NCBI GenBank assembly: GCA_030710605.1
Contig: CP092869.1
Span: 11,681,425 to 11,745,424 of the forward strand
Length of the DNA stretch: 64,000 nt
Direction: 5' to 3'
Source: Cordylochernes scorpioides
Lineage: Eukaryota > Arthropoda > Arachnida > Pseudoscorpiones > Chernetidae
Part shown: piece by piece, positions 42,650 through 55,126 of the stretch
Numbering within the stretch: the stretch's first letter is position 1
Layout of the letters: every line of letters begins with the position of its first letter
Translations under genes and position numbers: made by a program
The notes under the pieces: model-generated
What the model saw: the letters and a program-made list of their open reading frames with translations, nothing else
The model's database searches: none
What the model was told of the DNA's origin: nothing

Positions 42650-43440
42650 TTTTCATGTCCAATGAAGAGCCTTAGATGTCCCCATACATCTCTATTATAG
42701 CAGTTGTAATGTCATCTATCTTGGGTGGGTAAAGCTGCTGTTCTGGGTGTATGTAAAATTTCTGATGTCGTGTCTAATGAAAAGCCTCAGATATCTCCAT
42801 ACACTATTAAAACAGTTGTAATGTCCTCTATCTTGGGTGCATGAAGCTGCAACTCTGGGTCCATGTGATATTTCTGATGGTATCATGTCCAATGAAGAGC
42901 CTCAGATGTTTCCGTGCATCTCTATGACAGTAGTGTCCTCTATCTTGAGTGTGTAAAGCGCTGCTCTGCGTGTATGTAAAATTTCTGATGTTGTCGTGTC
43001 CAATGAAGCGCCTCGGATATCTTCATACGTCTCTATCACAGAAGTCGCAATGTTCTCTATCTTGGATGTGTAAAGCTTCTGTTCTGAGTCTATGTCAATT
43101 TTCTGTTGTTGTCGTGTCCAATGAAGAGCCTCAGATGTCTCCATACATCTCTATCACTGCAGTCGCAATGTCCTCTATCTTTGAGTGTAAAGCTGCTGCT
43201 CTGGGTCTATGTCAATTTTCTGTTGTTGACATGTCCAATGAGGGGTGTCTCCATGCATCTCTATGATAGTAGGTACAATGTCCTCTATCTTGGATGTGTA
43301 AAGCTGCTGCTCTGGGTCTATGCCAATTTTCTGTTGTTGTCATGTCCAATGAAGAGCCTCAGATGTCTTCATGCATCTCTATGACAGTAGTGTCCTTTAT
43401 CTTGGATCTGTAGAGCTGCAGTTCTGGTTCAAAATATATT
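42650..43440. repeat. minisatellite, 7 units
   Basis: Same repeat as 5770-6720; anchors at about 42,657, 42,772, 42,886, 42,997, 43,115, 43,229 and 43,341. Confidence 0.88.
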
Positions 43441-43868
43441 TTCTGCAAGGCTGATGATATTTAATATATTTATGATATATAAATGACGCCTGTACATAAC
43501 TATTGCTTGTACATTCAGGAACTATGTTGAAATTGTTTTTGAACAGTACCTGATAAAGTTATTTTGTACTGGAACTGATCATCGAGGAACAGCTTGCATC
43601 TAATATTGACGAGGGCCATCAGTCTAAAACGCATTGTTAATTGTATCCTATAGTTAATCAAGTAGATATTTTTCCAGAAGTCCAGATTAATGAAATAATC
43701 CCAACGATTAGTTCATATTTATTCTGACATATGACGAAGCCTTCAGCAACTTTCATCTCCACGAGATATAGGATACATATGTCTTAATTTAACAATCTGA
43801 TCTCAGTACAATTTCATATTTTGTTCTATTTTATAATCATTGTCTTCTTCTTCTTCTTTCCTATCTCC

Positions 43869-44205
43869 GCCCAATCATATTAGAGTATCAAGCTTGTAGA
43901 GCTTGAGACTTGACAACCATCATGATTGAGTGAAGTAGAATACGTCTGCCTTTGTCATTAAGATTGGGAGCACTATTCAGTGGCAGGCCGACTTAGCTCC
44001 AATAGAAATGGCCGCCTCTGACATGAGGAACAGACGCCATGTGGTCTTAACATGGAGTATAAACGCTGCTCATCCTGTATTTAAGGATTAGGAGCCCTTC
44101 CAGGGTACTATCAGCCGTGCCATCTAAGCCCAGGTTTTTTAGTGAACTTGTTACTGCCTCCCTCCTTCTTTTTCATTCGGACTTGAGACCGGCAAAGGCG
44201 GAGTT
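43869..44205 (+). repeat. 350-bp dispersed repeat, unit C copy
   Basis: Starts near CCCAATCATATTAG and ends at GACCGGCAAAGGCGG. A short deletion removes the GCAGCCGCTCC segment. Confidence 0.72.
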
Positions 44206-44481
44206 ACACTCGTTATAAATAAGTTGAATAGAAAAATGAAAGTAATAGGAATCATTTATCTTATACAGGTTATTCTTATCAATATTGATACTACATTATA
44301 TCACCCGCCATTTTGTTATTGTTTCCTAGCAGTCGAGAGGTAGGTACCTAATTCTTTGTCTTCTCACTTTTAAGTTTATAGGATGAGTATTACAGTTTAT
44401 TATATTTACTTTATTTATTGTTGAATTCAGAGAATATAAGTTAATGACCAATATTTAAAGGAGTAATAATAAAGATGAATT

Positions 44482-44757
44482 TGATAAAATAATCCCTTGA
44501 ATCAGTATTAAAATAGGAACATTAAGTCTCAAGGGAAGGTTTCTCTTTTAAATATTTTTCATATAAAAAATCTCTCAAGCTTTTGGGCAAGAAAGCACTT
44601 CTACGGCGTTTTATTGGAGTTTTAATGATGTAAGATATTTTCTCCCGTAGAAGGGCTTTCTTGCCTGAAAGCTTAAGAGATTTTCAATTGAAAAATATTT
44701 TAAATATAAACTTTTCTCTGGATGCTTAATGTTCTTGTTTTAATAAAGATGAATTTC
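44482..44757. repeat. small foldback element, unit C
   Basis: Same element and site as 25,576-25,840, flanked by TAATAAAGATGAATTT on both sides. Confidence 0.75.
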
Positions 44758-46468
44758 TTGTAGAAATATATCTGAGTGCTTAAATGTTTTTCTTCAGAAT
44801 TTTATAGATGCAAAACTATATAAATTGCCATTTAACAAAGATTTACAGCTGAACATGGATAATTCGAAGAGCAAGGAACAAAAAAAAAGTATTTATCCAA
44901 AAATTCAAATCAAAAACGGAAATTCTTCCTTTAGCAAATTCTAGGGACCGAGATAAATATTCGAATTAAAGACGTCTTCAAATTAAAGATGTTAGAATTA
45001 TCCAAGTTTTACTGTATATGAAAGTAAAATAATCAGTTCACCAGATTTTAAAATATTTTCCAGGTAGAGTAACGTGGCCTTTATGGAATTTTTCTTAATT
45101 TGTCTAATATCTGTACATCTATATTAATCAAATTATTAGTGAACCTTTTTTTAATATAATAGTTATATATTGTATTATCTAAAAAAACTCATGGGCTTTG
45201 TTGTTTATTGTTAATATCACTGATTTTATACTCTTTTTATCATCATTTCGTATAAAAGGAATATGCAGTAGAATAAATATCATTATATTTTATTGTTATG
45301 TTAAACAAAATTCGCCATTAATTTGAATAGGAAGACAAAACATTTATTTTGAAAGATGGGTCGTTAATGCATTATATAAATGTCACGATCTTAAACGTCC
45401 ACTTATAATGGAGAAATATATTCCTCATAGCTAGACAGTCAATAGGAACCTATTATTCAGGTTTGTATTCAAGGTCTAAGCTGCTTCTTTTTTGAAGAAG
45501 ACAAGACATACAATGGATTTAGGAAAACAAAAGCCCCCAAACAAAAACGATAAAACTGTGGGTATTAAACCATTGGTAATTTGAGGTTTACAAAAATCTT
45601 GACTGAAAATTTAGAAAAATACTGAAGGAGATATGAGATTCATAAGCGTGAAGTCAAGACTAGACTATGTATCCTGTTCATTTCCTGCTGAATCTTTCAA
45701 TTGTCCACTCTCTGCAATGGCAGGAACTTTGTTTGCTGCCTTTCTTCCATCTTGCATGGATCTGAGGATAAACATATTTGGGAGCCCAATCAGATGGTGA
45801 TATGTCATAAACAATATGGCTGACACGTTTGGATGGGAAGAGAGAGGGAAAGAAACCTGTAATTTTAACTATTCAACCCTTTTATTTTCTCCCTTAGGTG
45901 TATTTAAGCGACTTACTTCAGTCTTTGTCAGATCTGTATTTTTTATTTTACCATTTCTTGATTAATTTGTTATAATTTGAAATGGTTAAAATATTCCTGA
46001 ACGCTAGAGATATCAAAAGGTTTTTCTTATTTAAAAAGGGAACATTTAAATTATTGACAAACAGGAAAAGTGGTTGAGATGGAATATTTTGCAGGTTAAG
46101 GTATGTAATATATAGACTAACTTATGAAAAAGACATCTCCTCATCGTGCAACTGAAAGTTGCTGATGGCTTACGCCATCTATCGGAATAAATATCAACTA
46201 TTCTCCTTGATTTTTAATTATTCCAGAATTGGCAAAATACTCATTCTTGATTAATCAAGAAAAACTAATCAGGGTCGCGTTTCGGGCGTTAACAATATCT
46301 CATTTGTACTATTTTTTCACATATAGACTAACGATTATAAATTGTGAAATATATATTTATTTATTTCTATTGCTTCTTAAAGAAAATTTATATTGCATAA
46401 TCAATATTTTATTTAGGCTTTTCAATATTTCACAGCAATGAATTCGCTGATGTAATTGAGCTCTCACC
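44758..46468. other. conserved upstream block, unit C
   Basis: Uninterrupted version of the region that carries PLE1 in A and BEL in B. AT-rich, no gene seen. Confidence 0.55.
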
Positions 46469-46476
46469 TATAAATA
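46469..46476 (+). promoter_or_regulatory. TATA box of TRAF-C
   Basis: TATAAATA, 166 bp upstream of the start codon. Confidence 0.5.
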
Positions 46477-46641
46477 TTAAAAGCAGTATCCTTGTTTGGT
46501 TTATGTATATTTAATCTATGGAAATAATGATATTTATTAACCATTCATATATTACTCTTGAAATTATAAAATTTATTGATATGTTCAAGAAAGTGTTTTG
46601 TGTGCATTTCAGATATGAATATCCAATCCTTTTGAAATCAA

Positions 46642-48024
46642 ATGGCAGTTCAACAAAAGGAAGGCGAGGTGGTTTGTTCATTTGCAGAGAATGGCTGTCA
46701 GCAAGCCTTCAAGAGTTCCCAAGAAGCCGACAATCACACAGTTCTCTGCCAATATTCCACTAAACCTTGTCCACTCGGCTGCAATGACAAAATATGTAAG
46801 AAAGACTTGTTGAATCATTTGTCACAGATTTGTCCTTGTCGAAGTGGCTGGTGTCTTAATTGTGGCCTGGAGATGTTCTACAGCCAGATGGACTCTCATC
46901 GAGATCTTTGCCCCCTCAAGCCAGTACAGTATCCGTTCTGCAATATAGAGACGGTCCTCAAAGATCTGGAGTCTCACCAGAATTCCTGTTCTAGAAGACC
47001 TTTTCCTTGTAGCATGCAAGACCTAGGATGTGATTGGATCGGAGAGTCTTCAACAAGAGACAGTCATGAGCAAGATATGATCTTACATTTCCCTCTTTTT
47101 TGTCGTTCCCTGAAGAAAATCTCCCAGGAAACCTCTCAGAAGTGGAAGGCCATTGAACTAAAGTTGGATGATCTTAGCCTCAATATAAGGAACGAGGTCA
47201 GTGAAGGTATCGGTCAGCAACTATTGCAACAACTTACTTCATTTAAAAATGATGCTATGACAGGATTGGATGATTTTGAAAATATTAATGAAAAATTTAC
47301 AGAAATATCTAATAATCAATCTAGAATGGAAAACACTATGAAGCTTTTGACCGAAGAGTTAACAAAGTTTACAGATAACAATAATATTGAACAAGGCCAT
47401 TTTACGATTGAGACAATAATGGATAAGAAAATAGATATTATGATGAAAAGGTTCGAAGATAAAGGATTCATAACAATACCTTCAAACATAAGTTTATCAA
47501 AAAATCACCCGAAAAATTTGGGTAATGTTGAACTTGATTTAAAATTAGGACGCGATTGTTGGTTTCCCAACGTAGATTATAATGAATTCTTGGAACTTTC
47601 CCGTAAATATGTTAATGGATGCTCTGATTTAAGCGGAGTCACCCTTTTCAATTTCAGTTATATAGATTATGCAAATTCAAAAAGTTATACTGAGGAATTT
47701 ACATTTAAAGTTGAAGATGTTCCTATCAATATGCAATTTGATGGATCTTGTTCGAACTCCTAGAAGCTGGCTTTGTCTCTCAAAATCTGGACCGACAAAA
47801 AAGAAGATGAAACCAAAGTTCATAAATATAAATACGCTATTTTGACATTATGTAACCCTTGTAATGATGAAGTCATTGTCTACTGTACTTCTTTAGTTAG
47901 TTCTTCAATTCCAGGAGAAAGTTTTGACAAATTTGCTACTTTCTGGATAAGCAAGGAATCAATAGGTAAATATTATGATGTCTTTCCAGGATATTTGAGA
48001 ACTCATTTAATTATTTATTTCTAA
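46642..48024 (+). pseudogene. TRAF-C: nonsense-mutated TRAF-type zinc-finger gene
   Basis: Frame open for 373 residues (46,642-47,763). A TAG at 47,761-47,763 replaces the Lys codon of TRAF-A at SCSNSK. The same frame then stays open to the usual end at 48,024 (RTHLIIYF). The distal third, with YAILTLCNPCNDEVIVYC, is otherwise undamaged, so the mutation is recent. In addition the fourth zinc finger has lost its first ligand: position 97 is Tyr (KPVQYPFC) rather than Cys. The N-terminal half pairs with TRAF-B. A shortened protein with fingers and coiled coil but no C-terminal domain is possible. Confidence 0.82.
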
Positions 48025-48483
48025 ATAAATTTGAAAAGCTTAAGAGCAGTTTTATTGTTTATCAGAATATATATGCATAAAATATATTAATCTATTTTGC
48101 AATTTAGATATTTTATTAATAAAAAATTGTGAATTTTCGTAATAAACTTGATTCTAAAATGCTTTTAAATTTATATTTTGGTAATTAAATTTTTTGTACA
48201 TATATTTAGAAAGAGATTTCACTTCATAATTAAAAATTTATGAATTCAATTACTTTAAATCTATTCAAACTGAAAATTTGGTTTTCTTATATTTAAACCC
48301 TACAAGCCATATCTCTGACGGAAAGAACTCTTCTCAACATTATTATTAAAGCTTAGTTTGAATCAAACTATGAATCAAAGCTGTAACCTGCTAATCTGCC
48401 ATAGCATATTCAGATGACTCCTTTACTTCAGTCTGAACCTTAAAGAGGAAACAAAAAACGCAGAGGCGAATCGATAAACGTGA
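48025..48483. other. AT-rich 3' flank of TRAF-C
   Basis: Homologous to 14,863-15,364. No gene is seen. Confidence 0.5.
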
Positions 48484-48760
48484 TTAAGAAGTTCGTGATG
48501 GTGGTCCAAGGTAAACCAATTCCTGAATTCCACTCCTCTCTAATTTTGCGATGGTAGTTATAAGCCTGGATAATAGGTCCTCTATTGTCAGTTCTGAGCA
48601 TGACAAGATATGCTCCGGCGAAGCTTCTGAATTATTGCATTTTAAGCAGTTATTGAAGGTTTTTTTGTCCATTTTGAAAATTTAAGGTTTTTATATGACC
48701 ATTTCTTAGTCGTGCGGCAATTATATTCCCTTTCTAAGAACAACGGCCAATTTTATACGA
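48484..48760 (-). pseudogene. LINE C-terminal relic, unit C
   Basis: Most readable minus-strand copy: FNNCLKCNNSEASPEHILSC followed by about 37 residues to a stop. Confidence 0.6.
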
Positions 48761-48917
48761 CTTCATCTAGATAGCACCACCTTTCAAACTGAACTCATAA
48801 CAATTCTCTAGTCGCTAAACTCATGTAAATAAATCAAGCAAGCGCATTAATGGCCATTATCTCGGAATGCAGATCCTTCTTAGCATCTACTTGCCATCTG
48901 GACCTGCATGGTTATCT

Positions 48918-49459
48918 TTGATGGCGGAAATAATAAAGTCCTGAACAGAGCTCCCTACATAAAGCTGTGATGGGTACATGGACATAGTGGAATCAACGGC
49001 AATGAACTAGCAGACAGGTCAAAAAAATATAGTGTTACTACACATTCTCAAAACCGTTTATTTATTGCTGCTCTAACGTCGTTGACAGAAATTTATTCCA
49101 AGGATTACTTAAATAGATTTCTCAGGAAAATTTCTTCCACCTCAAGTTGTCTCTTGGAATTTCTTCCAAATATCTACCAGGAAGAGCTTTCTACTAACAT
49201 TCTTACAATCCATTGACATGTCCTGGCAGATATTTGCACTTGTACATCTAGAAATATACTCAACCTGTCCTCACCATTTGGAAGAATCACAAACAGTTTC
49301 TCTCATCTTCTTCAGCTATCTTTCCTGAGATATTGGATACAGACATATATGCTTCCCAGACTGACCCACTTCAACCCTACTTGCAGATTCCCATACTCAA
49401 CCTCAACATGGAACTTCCTGATCAACTAGTTCTTCTCAACAATCAACTAAACAAATGAT
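48918..49459 (+). pseudogene. LINE RNase H relic, unit C
   Basis: Contains GHSGINGNELAD near 48,980. Several small deletions distinguish it from units A and B. Confidence 0.55.
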
Positions 49460-51110
49460 TAAAAACGATTGGAACTAGTCCATACTAATTTCTATTGTTG
49501 TCCTTTTGATATTTTTTCCTAAATAGTATAATTTTATTAAAATATTATTTTAATTTCTTATTTTTTTACTATTTTAATAATATAAATAATAAAAACATGT
49601 GTGATTTTTTGAAGAATAAATATTCCTTTTCTTATCATGTGTGTGTGAATTTATTACAATATTCTTTTATACTATTTACTATCTATTTTTAATTTTGCCC
49701 TATTCAATATTTACTAGAGAATTTAATTTAAATACAAAGATTATGAACATTCGAAACAAATATTTTTCAATATATTTTCTTATATGTATTTATTACTACT
49801 TGAAAATAAATTTATAAAAAAATTGATACATATTGTGCAATAAATTGTTAAAAAGAGAGCAATCTCTCAAAATATTTCAAGAAAAAGATATTTTTATTTC
49901 ACAGATTCAAGTATGCACTTTTTATATAAATATTTGAATTTTTCTAAATTTAGTGTCATAATTCTATTCGAAATTTAAAACTTTATCTATTTTAAACAAA
50001 AATAATTGATTATGATAGTGCAACTGTTCCTTGCAGAGGGATTGTTTAATAAAACGAAATTTTATAATAACCTATTTCTATTGGACAAAATTTCTTTGTT
50101 GATAAATCAAGAGTGTTCAATCACGTAAGAGTTTCTTGATTTTGGCCTTCGTCCATGTGGTCCAGCTTAACTAAAACGACAAAAATGTGGTACTAGAAGA
50201 TTCCTGATTAAACGAAGGCCATTTATCAATTTGTCCATATTGAAAAAGAGAATTATTATATAAAGCGTTATTACACTAAGATTATATATATATGTAGTAA
50301 TGTAGTTTGTTTTTCTGTTGGATATATGAATTTAGTGTGGCATGTTGGTTAGAAGCAGTCGTGGTGGTTGAGTGATGAGTGGTAAGGACACATAGGATCC
50401 AGAGGCCCCGTGAGGAAATAGATCGGGGAGGAAAGATAGAAGGTTCGAGAACAACCCCTAGAACAACTCGCGTCGAGACCATCTCGGTGAGAACTGTCCC
50501 TTGATTACCAATCCGACGCTTTTAAACCGATTTTTGAGTAAGATAAATTCCCTAGGAGAGAATGAATAATTGACATTTGTTTACCAAGGGGGTTGTTTTT
50601 TAAACCGGCTATCTTCCCTCTTTCCTTGTACTCCCACACAGGCCATTTCATATATATATATTTCTGAATATTATTATATATATCAACATTTTTGTTCATA
50701 TGAAAAATAAAAAACAAAGTAATAACTAAACTGATGTAAATAGAAGCATTTCAAAGTAAAATTTATCTAAGTGAATCAGTAGCAGTAAGTTCTGCGAGTA
50801 GCATATGGTCAAACTCTCCAATTCGAGTTATGGAAGAATCAAAGCAAGAACACAGTACTGTTAAATGTTACTTTGTTGCCAAATTCTAGCTAAAAATTCA
50901 GTTGGTCTGAAATATGTATATGATGATATCATGGTTCATCAACAGTTACAATGCATTCCAAGAATTACAATCTCTCAGTTGCATATTGTCAAAGTTGTTT
51001 GTCTATATGAGTATCTTTGTTATGGCTTACTGTTTAGGTGTAAGGTGATGCAGAACATATTAGGTACATTCTTTTCGTAACTCTAGTTTCTCTTTGTCAG
51101 AATAAGATGT
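49460..51110. other. conserved downstream block, unit C
   Basis: AT-rich. It includes the GAGGCCCCGTGAGG landmark near 50,402 and the same uncertain minus-strand frames as units A and B. No gene supported. Confidence 0.5.
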
Positions 51111-51329
51111 ATGGCAAGCGAATTGAGATTTGTCTTTAAGGGGTTACATCGTGTATTGTATTACCTTGATTCTACGATAGAACATCGTTTGTCTCTAGTA
51201 GCAATATTTGATCAACAGCTACATAGTGAAGGTGAACGCGATTGGCTGAGAATCCTACCAATCAGTAATGAAGAAACCCATCTAGCCACCAGTGGTGTCA
51301 ATTTCCCTGTTGTTGACAGTGGATGTTGA
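51111..51329 (+). CDS. small conserved ORF or exon, unit C
   Basis: 72-residue relative of 22,802-23,047 with an earlier stop (DSGC then TGA). The first 24 codons are nearly identical at nucleotide level and the middle is divergent. It has the same TTTGTCAG just upstream and GAAGGTGAAT downstream. A coding role is uncertain. Confidence 0.25.
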   Translation: MASELRFVFKGLHRVLYYLDSTIEHRLSLVAIFDQQLHSEGERDWLRILPISNEETHLATSGVNFPVVDSGC

Positions 51330-52057
51330 ATGATGTATGTTACTTGTTATCTCCATAATACACGAAGGTGAATAAAGAAGTGTCCAACAGAGATCCTTAC
51401 CTATCCCTTGTGTTTATTTAACCATCTTTGACACTAGCGACGTATCAATATTTTCAATTTTGAAAATCATCTATAATTCTTGAATTTCGTACATATATGT
51501 GAAAACACTTATTATTCTTTTTTTTAGGGATTATTTTCAAATATTACTAATTTTTGAATGTGAATATGTTGGCTATAAATAAAAATTGGATATAAATAGG
51601 TAAAAATGGGTCAAATTAATGAATCATGTAGTTTCTTAAAAATATCGCGACAGCCATAAAATTTAACTATCTAATAAGAAAGCCACAATTTGGATTGTAA
51701 TATACAGGGATACTTATTAGAAATTACGATGATTATAACGTTTCTCTCTCTCTTTTAAAAATAAGTTTATGAAAATATAAACACCTCTAAATATACCATC
51801 GAATAATTATACAAGGTCATGCAGTCGAAATTCATAGATAAAATTCACAATCTTGGTAGGGCTGGAATATAGGTCCTGTCATCTGGCTCTCATGCAGTTA
51901 AAGAGGTGGTCTGGTGAGACCTCTTTGGTCCATTGTCATAATGTTCATAAGTCAAGGAGCCTTATGGTTCAGATCGTTTAAATATCAAATAATAAACCAG
52001 CTTACCCTCTATCCAAGATATTTCTATTTTTGTGAAGTATATAATGTTATTTTTTTC
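51330..52057. other. AT-rich end of unit C
   Basis: Matches 23,055-23,733. No gene seen. Confidence 0.5.
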
Positions 52058-52601
52058 AGGTTTTATTAAGCATCAAGGATAGTCTGATTATTTCAGCATT
52101 TACAAAGTTGATCCTGTGTCAATATTTTTTTGGAAGGAGTTGTGATGATCCAAATTATTTCTAGATATCGAACACTGTCCTTCTACTTGATGGTACGTTG
52201 ATGAAACTTAATTATTTGGTTAATTTCATTTCTTGGGCGCGAGAAAAGGATTGAATTTGAATTTTGGGGGTTCATTTATATTAGCTTTCTTTCAAACTAT
52301 ATCTCTTCATATAAACATGCTTCGTGAAGGTTTTGTGAATTGTTTCCTTGTTATATGTAGAGAATAGAATTTTTGTGTCATCAGCGAAGAAGTGCAGTCT
52401 TGTGTTCCTTCATAAAAAAAAATTCAGATCATTAATTAATATGTAAGATAACATTGGACCAGTAAAACAGATAATTGAAAAATAATTAATATCTAAACAT
52501 TAATCAAGCTAGCTTATTTATATAAAAAATATTATATTAAAAAGATGTTAACTGAAGGAAACATTTATCAGATGAAACATACAGGATTTATATTATACAC
52601 A

Positions 52602-53121
52602 TCTATATATATAAAAATGAATGTTTGTATGTTTGTCTGTCTGTTGGTTTGTATGACCTGTATACAAATTCGCAGTAGTTCACTAATTCAAACCAAAATT
52701 TCCATACATTGGTAAAAAATAGCGGGGATGACGATAGGCTATTTAAATAAATATATATAAATCAATTATTAAAACTATATATTCAAATTATTCTACTTAG
52801 CTCACGAGCAGCGCCCTCTAGAACGCGGGCGGCGGTGCCGGCGGCGCGCGCCCGTTGGCTGCCAGCGAGCACGTGACTTCCCTGCCCCCTGCCCCCCCGT
52901 CGAGAAAATGTAATCGTCCGGCTGCCGGCCGGTTGGACAGTCCAAGTTCCCACCGACCATTCAGAGGGATCAAGAGGTCCTGGCGCGCGGGGGCAGAGTT
53001 GGTGACACAGCTGTGCCAAGAAAAAAGCCTCGCGGGTGACCTCCGGGAACTACGTCCATCTTCCATATGTAATATACATTTAATCGTGTAAACCCGGGCG
53101 TTGCCCGGGTCATTCGTCTAG
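52602..53121 (+). mobile_element. non-autonomous Helitron-like element, 520 bp
   Basis: Begins TCTATATATATAAAAATG after an A and ends with the hairpin CCCGGGCGTTGCCCGGG (53,093-53,109), an 8-base spacer and CTAG before a T. These are the Helitron hallmarks (A/T host site, TC start, CTRR end, subterminal hairpin, no target duplication). The internal segment 52,800-53,050 is very GC-rich compared with everything around it and could be captured DNA. No Rep/helicase coding. Confidence 0.75.
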
Positions 53122-53928
53122 TTAGTGATAAAGAAAAGCCACGTAGAGACCAACCTCTGTAGTGAGGGACCAAAATTTATCTCTAACGGAGGGATAGATC
53201 AAGAATAACTGGACAATTACGACTTATTAAATAATAGAAAATATTTTCCTATCTAAAGGAGGTGCTCTTAAACCTATTAATGTACCTGGATATCGAAAAT
53301 TGTGCTCACAATAGGTGCAAAAATTCCTAACACAATAAATGGTGCAAATTTTCAAAGATACCTGTTTAGACCTCGCGGAGACCTTTTCTGGAGAACCTTT
53401 TTAAGTGTTTTAAAGGCGTGATAACATGTGATGAGAATTGTATTTTTCATTAAGGTGTGTCCCTCTTAAAAGCTTCAATCAATGCACTGGATCCAATAAA
53501 TATCGCCAGTAAATAAAAAACTAAAACAGGATAATGCGAGACCTCACACGGCGCACCTGACTTTGGCGAAGATTGCAGAGTATGGTTGGATTTTGATGCC
53601 TCACTCTGCATACAGTCCTGACCTGGAACCCTCAGTATTCTAATTGTTTAGAAGATTAGAGTTTTTTTTACGTGATAAAACATTTGAAAGTGATGAAATT
53701 TTACTCCAAGCTGTTAGAGGGTGGTAAAGAGAGTTGGATAAGGCATTTTAATAAAGCGCTTTTGCAAGTTGGCAACACGCTTGATGAAATACAGAATAAA
53801 AGTAGATATATTGAATAATTCTGATACATAAAGAACTGTTATGAGTTATTTTATACAGAGTTTCAGTCTTATAATTTGTTATAAAAGATTGTTATCAATT
53901 GTGCACATTATTTATTGACCAAACCTTG
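53122..53928 (+). other. insert with mariner remnant between Helitron and minisatellite
   Basis: Not present in units A-C. The first 400 bp is unidentified; the rest is the mariner relic. It ends with ACCAAACCTTGTA, which may be a mariner terminal repeat. Confidence 0.5.
53530..53818 (+). pseudogene. mariner (DD34D-type) transposase C-terminal relic
   Basis: Reads NARPHTAHLTLAKIAEYGW and then PHSAYSPDLEPS, the catalytic second-Asp and third-Asp region of mariner. The third Asp position is Val and a stop codon follows directly. Later frames give SDEILLQAVRGW and a stop at 53,816. It is frame-broken and dead. Confidence 0.75.
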
Positions 53929-53939
53929 TATTGTATATA

Positions 53940-54190
53940 ACATTTTTTGTTTTCATGTCTAATGAAGAGCCTCATATGTCTCCATACATCTCAATCACAG
54001 CAGTTGCAATGTCCTCTATCTTGGGTGTGTAAAATTGCTGCTCTGCGTGTATGTAAAATTTCTGATGTTGTAGTGTCCAATGAAACGCCTCGGATGTCTT
54101 CATACATCTCTTTCACAGAAGTTGCAATGTTCTCTATCTTGGATGTGTAAAGCTGCTGTTCTGGGTCCATATAAATTTTCAGCAAAGCTG
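53940..54190. repeat. minisatellite, 2 units
   Basis: Anchors at about 53,957 and 54,075; same repeat as 5770-6720. Confidence 0.85.
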
Positions 54191-54213
54191 ATAATATTTA
54201 ATATATTTATATG

Positions 54214-54740
54214 TAATATTGTTGCAAATGTGATCCTGCCGACGTATGGTTAGGCTGGCAGTCGTGTACATGAGGCGAGTGTTGATGTTCTTCCCACACG
54301 CGGACAACAAGAAGCAGAGGCAGAGCTGGATATTAGCACCGAGAGTGATCGGGTACAGCCCACGGGACAGAGGTAGAGTCCATGACACAAACTTGGATGC
54401 TTATCCCTGACACATGGAGAGAGAGAGAGTGTAACGGCCTGCCGAGAATCACACCCTAGAACCATCTGCTTCTGACCCCCCGCCAAAACCTGTCTTGTTT
54501 ACAGGGGTCGTCTATTAAGAGTTCCTGGGGGCCTCACATGGGCTGGGCGTTGCCTTTTTCCTCCCCTCTGTTCCTGCCACCAGCTGACCGCTCTCTCTTT
54601 GGATCTTTATTTTGACGTCACCATTTTTTAGTTAAAATACAGATAGGGAGTTAAAATACAAATAGTTTATATACAAAACATGGGGTGGTAGTAAATAGAA
54701 AGTGTCATTATTATACAGTTTAAAATATACTATATATATA
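54214..54740. mobile_element. unidentified GC-richer insertion private to unit D
   Basis: Interrupts the sequence that is continuous at 43,440-43,560. It is richer in GC than its surroundings, with a (GA)n tract near 54,420. It may be a solo LTR (it contains TGTTGCAAATG at its left side), but I cannot define both ends or a target duplication. Confidence 0.45.
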
Positions 54741-55126
54741 TGATATATGTATGGCCCCTGTACATATATATTGTTTATGCATTTATGAACTAGGTTGAAC
54801 TTTTGAACTGTACCTAAAAAAGTTATTTTAAAATGGAACTGATCATCGAGGAACAGCCTGCATTCAATATTGACGAGGGCCATCAGTATAAAACGCATAG
54901 GTAATTGGATCCTATAGTTAATCAAGTATATATTTTATCGGAAGTCCAGATTAATGAAAACAATTCCAACGATTAATTCATATTTATTCTGACATATGAT
55001 AAGCCTTCATCAACCTTCATCTCCACGAGATATAGGATACATATGGCTTAATTTAACAATCTGATCTCAGTACAATTTCATATTTTGTTCTATTTTATAA
55101 TCATTGTCTTCTTCTTTCTTATCTCC

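Larger units (their letters stand above)
38584..52057 (+). repeat. segmental duplication unit C (TRAF-C unit)
   Basis: Third copy, about 10.0 kb without the 3.5-kb composite insertion at 39,063-42,570. Confidence 0.85.

Noticed and set aside
52783-53173. Several overlapping ORFs with Ala/Arg/Pro-rich translations
   Set aside because: All frames are open because the Helitron core is GC-rich; no domain or codon pattern supports coding.
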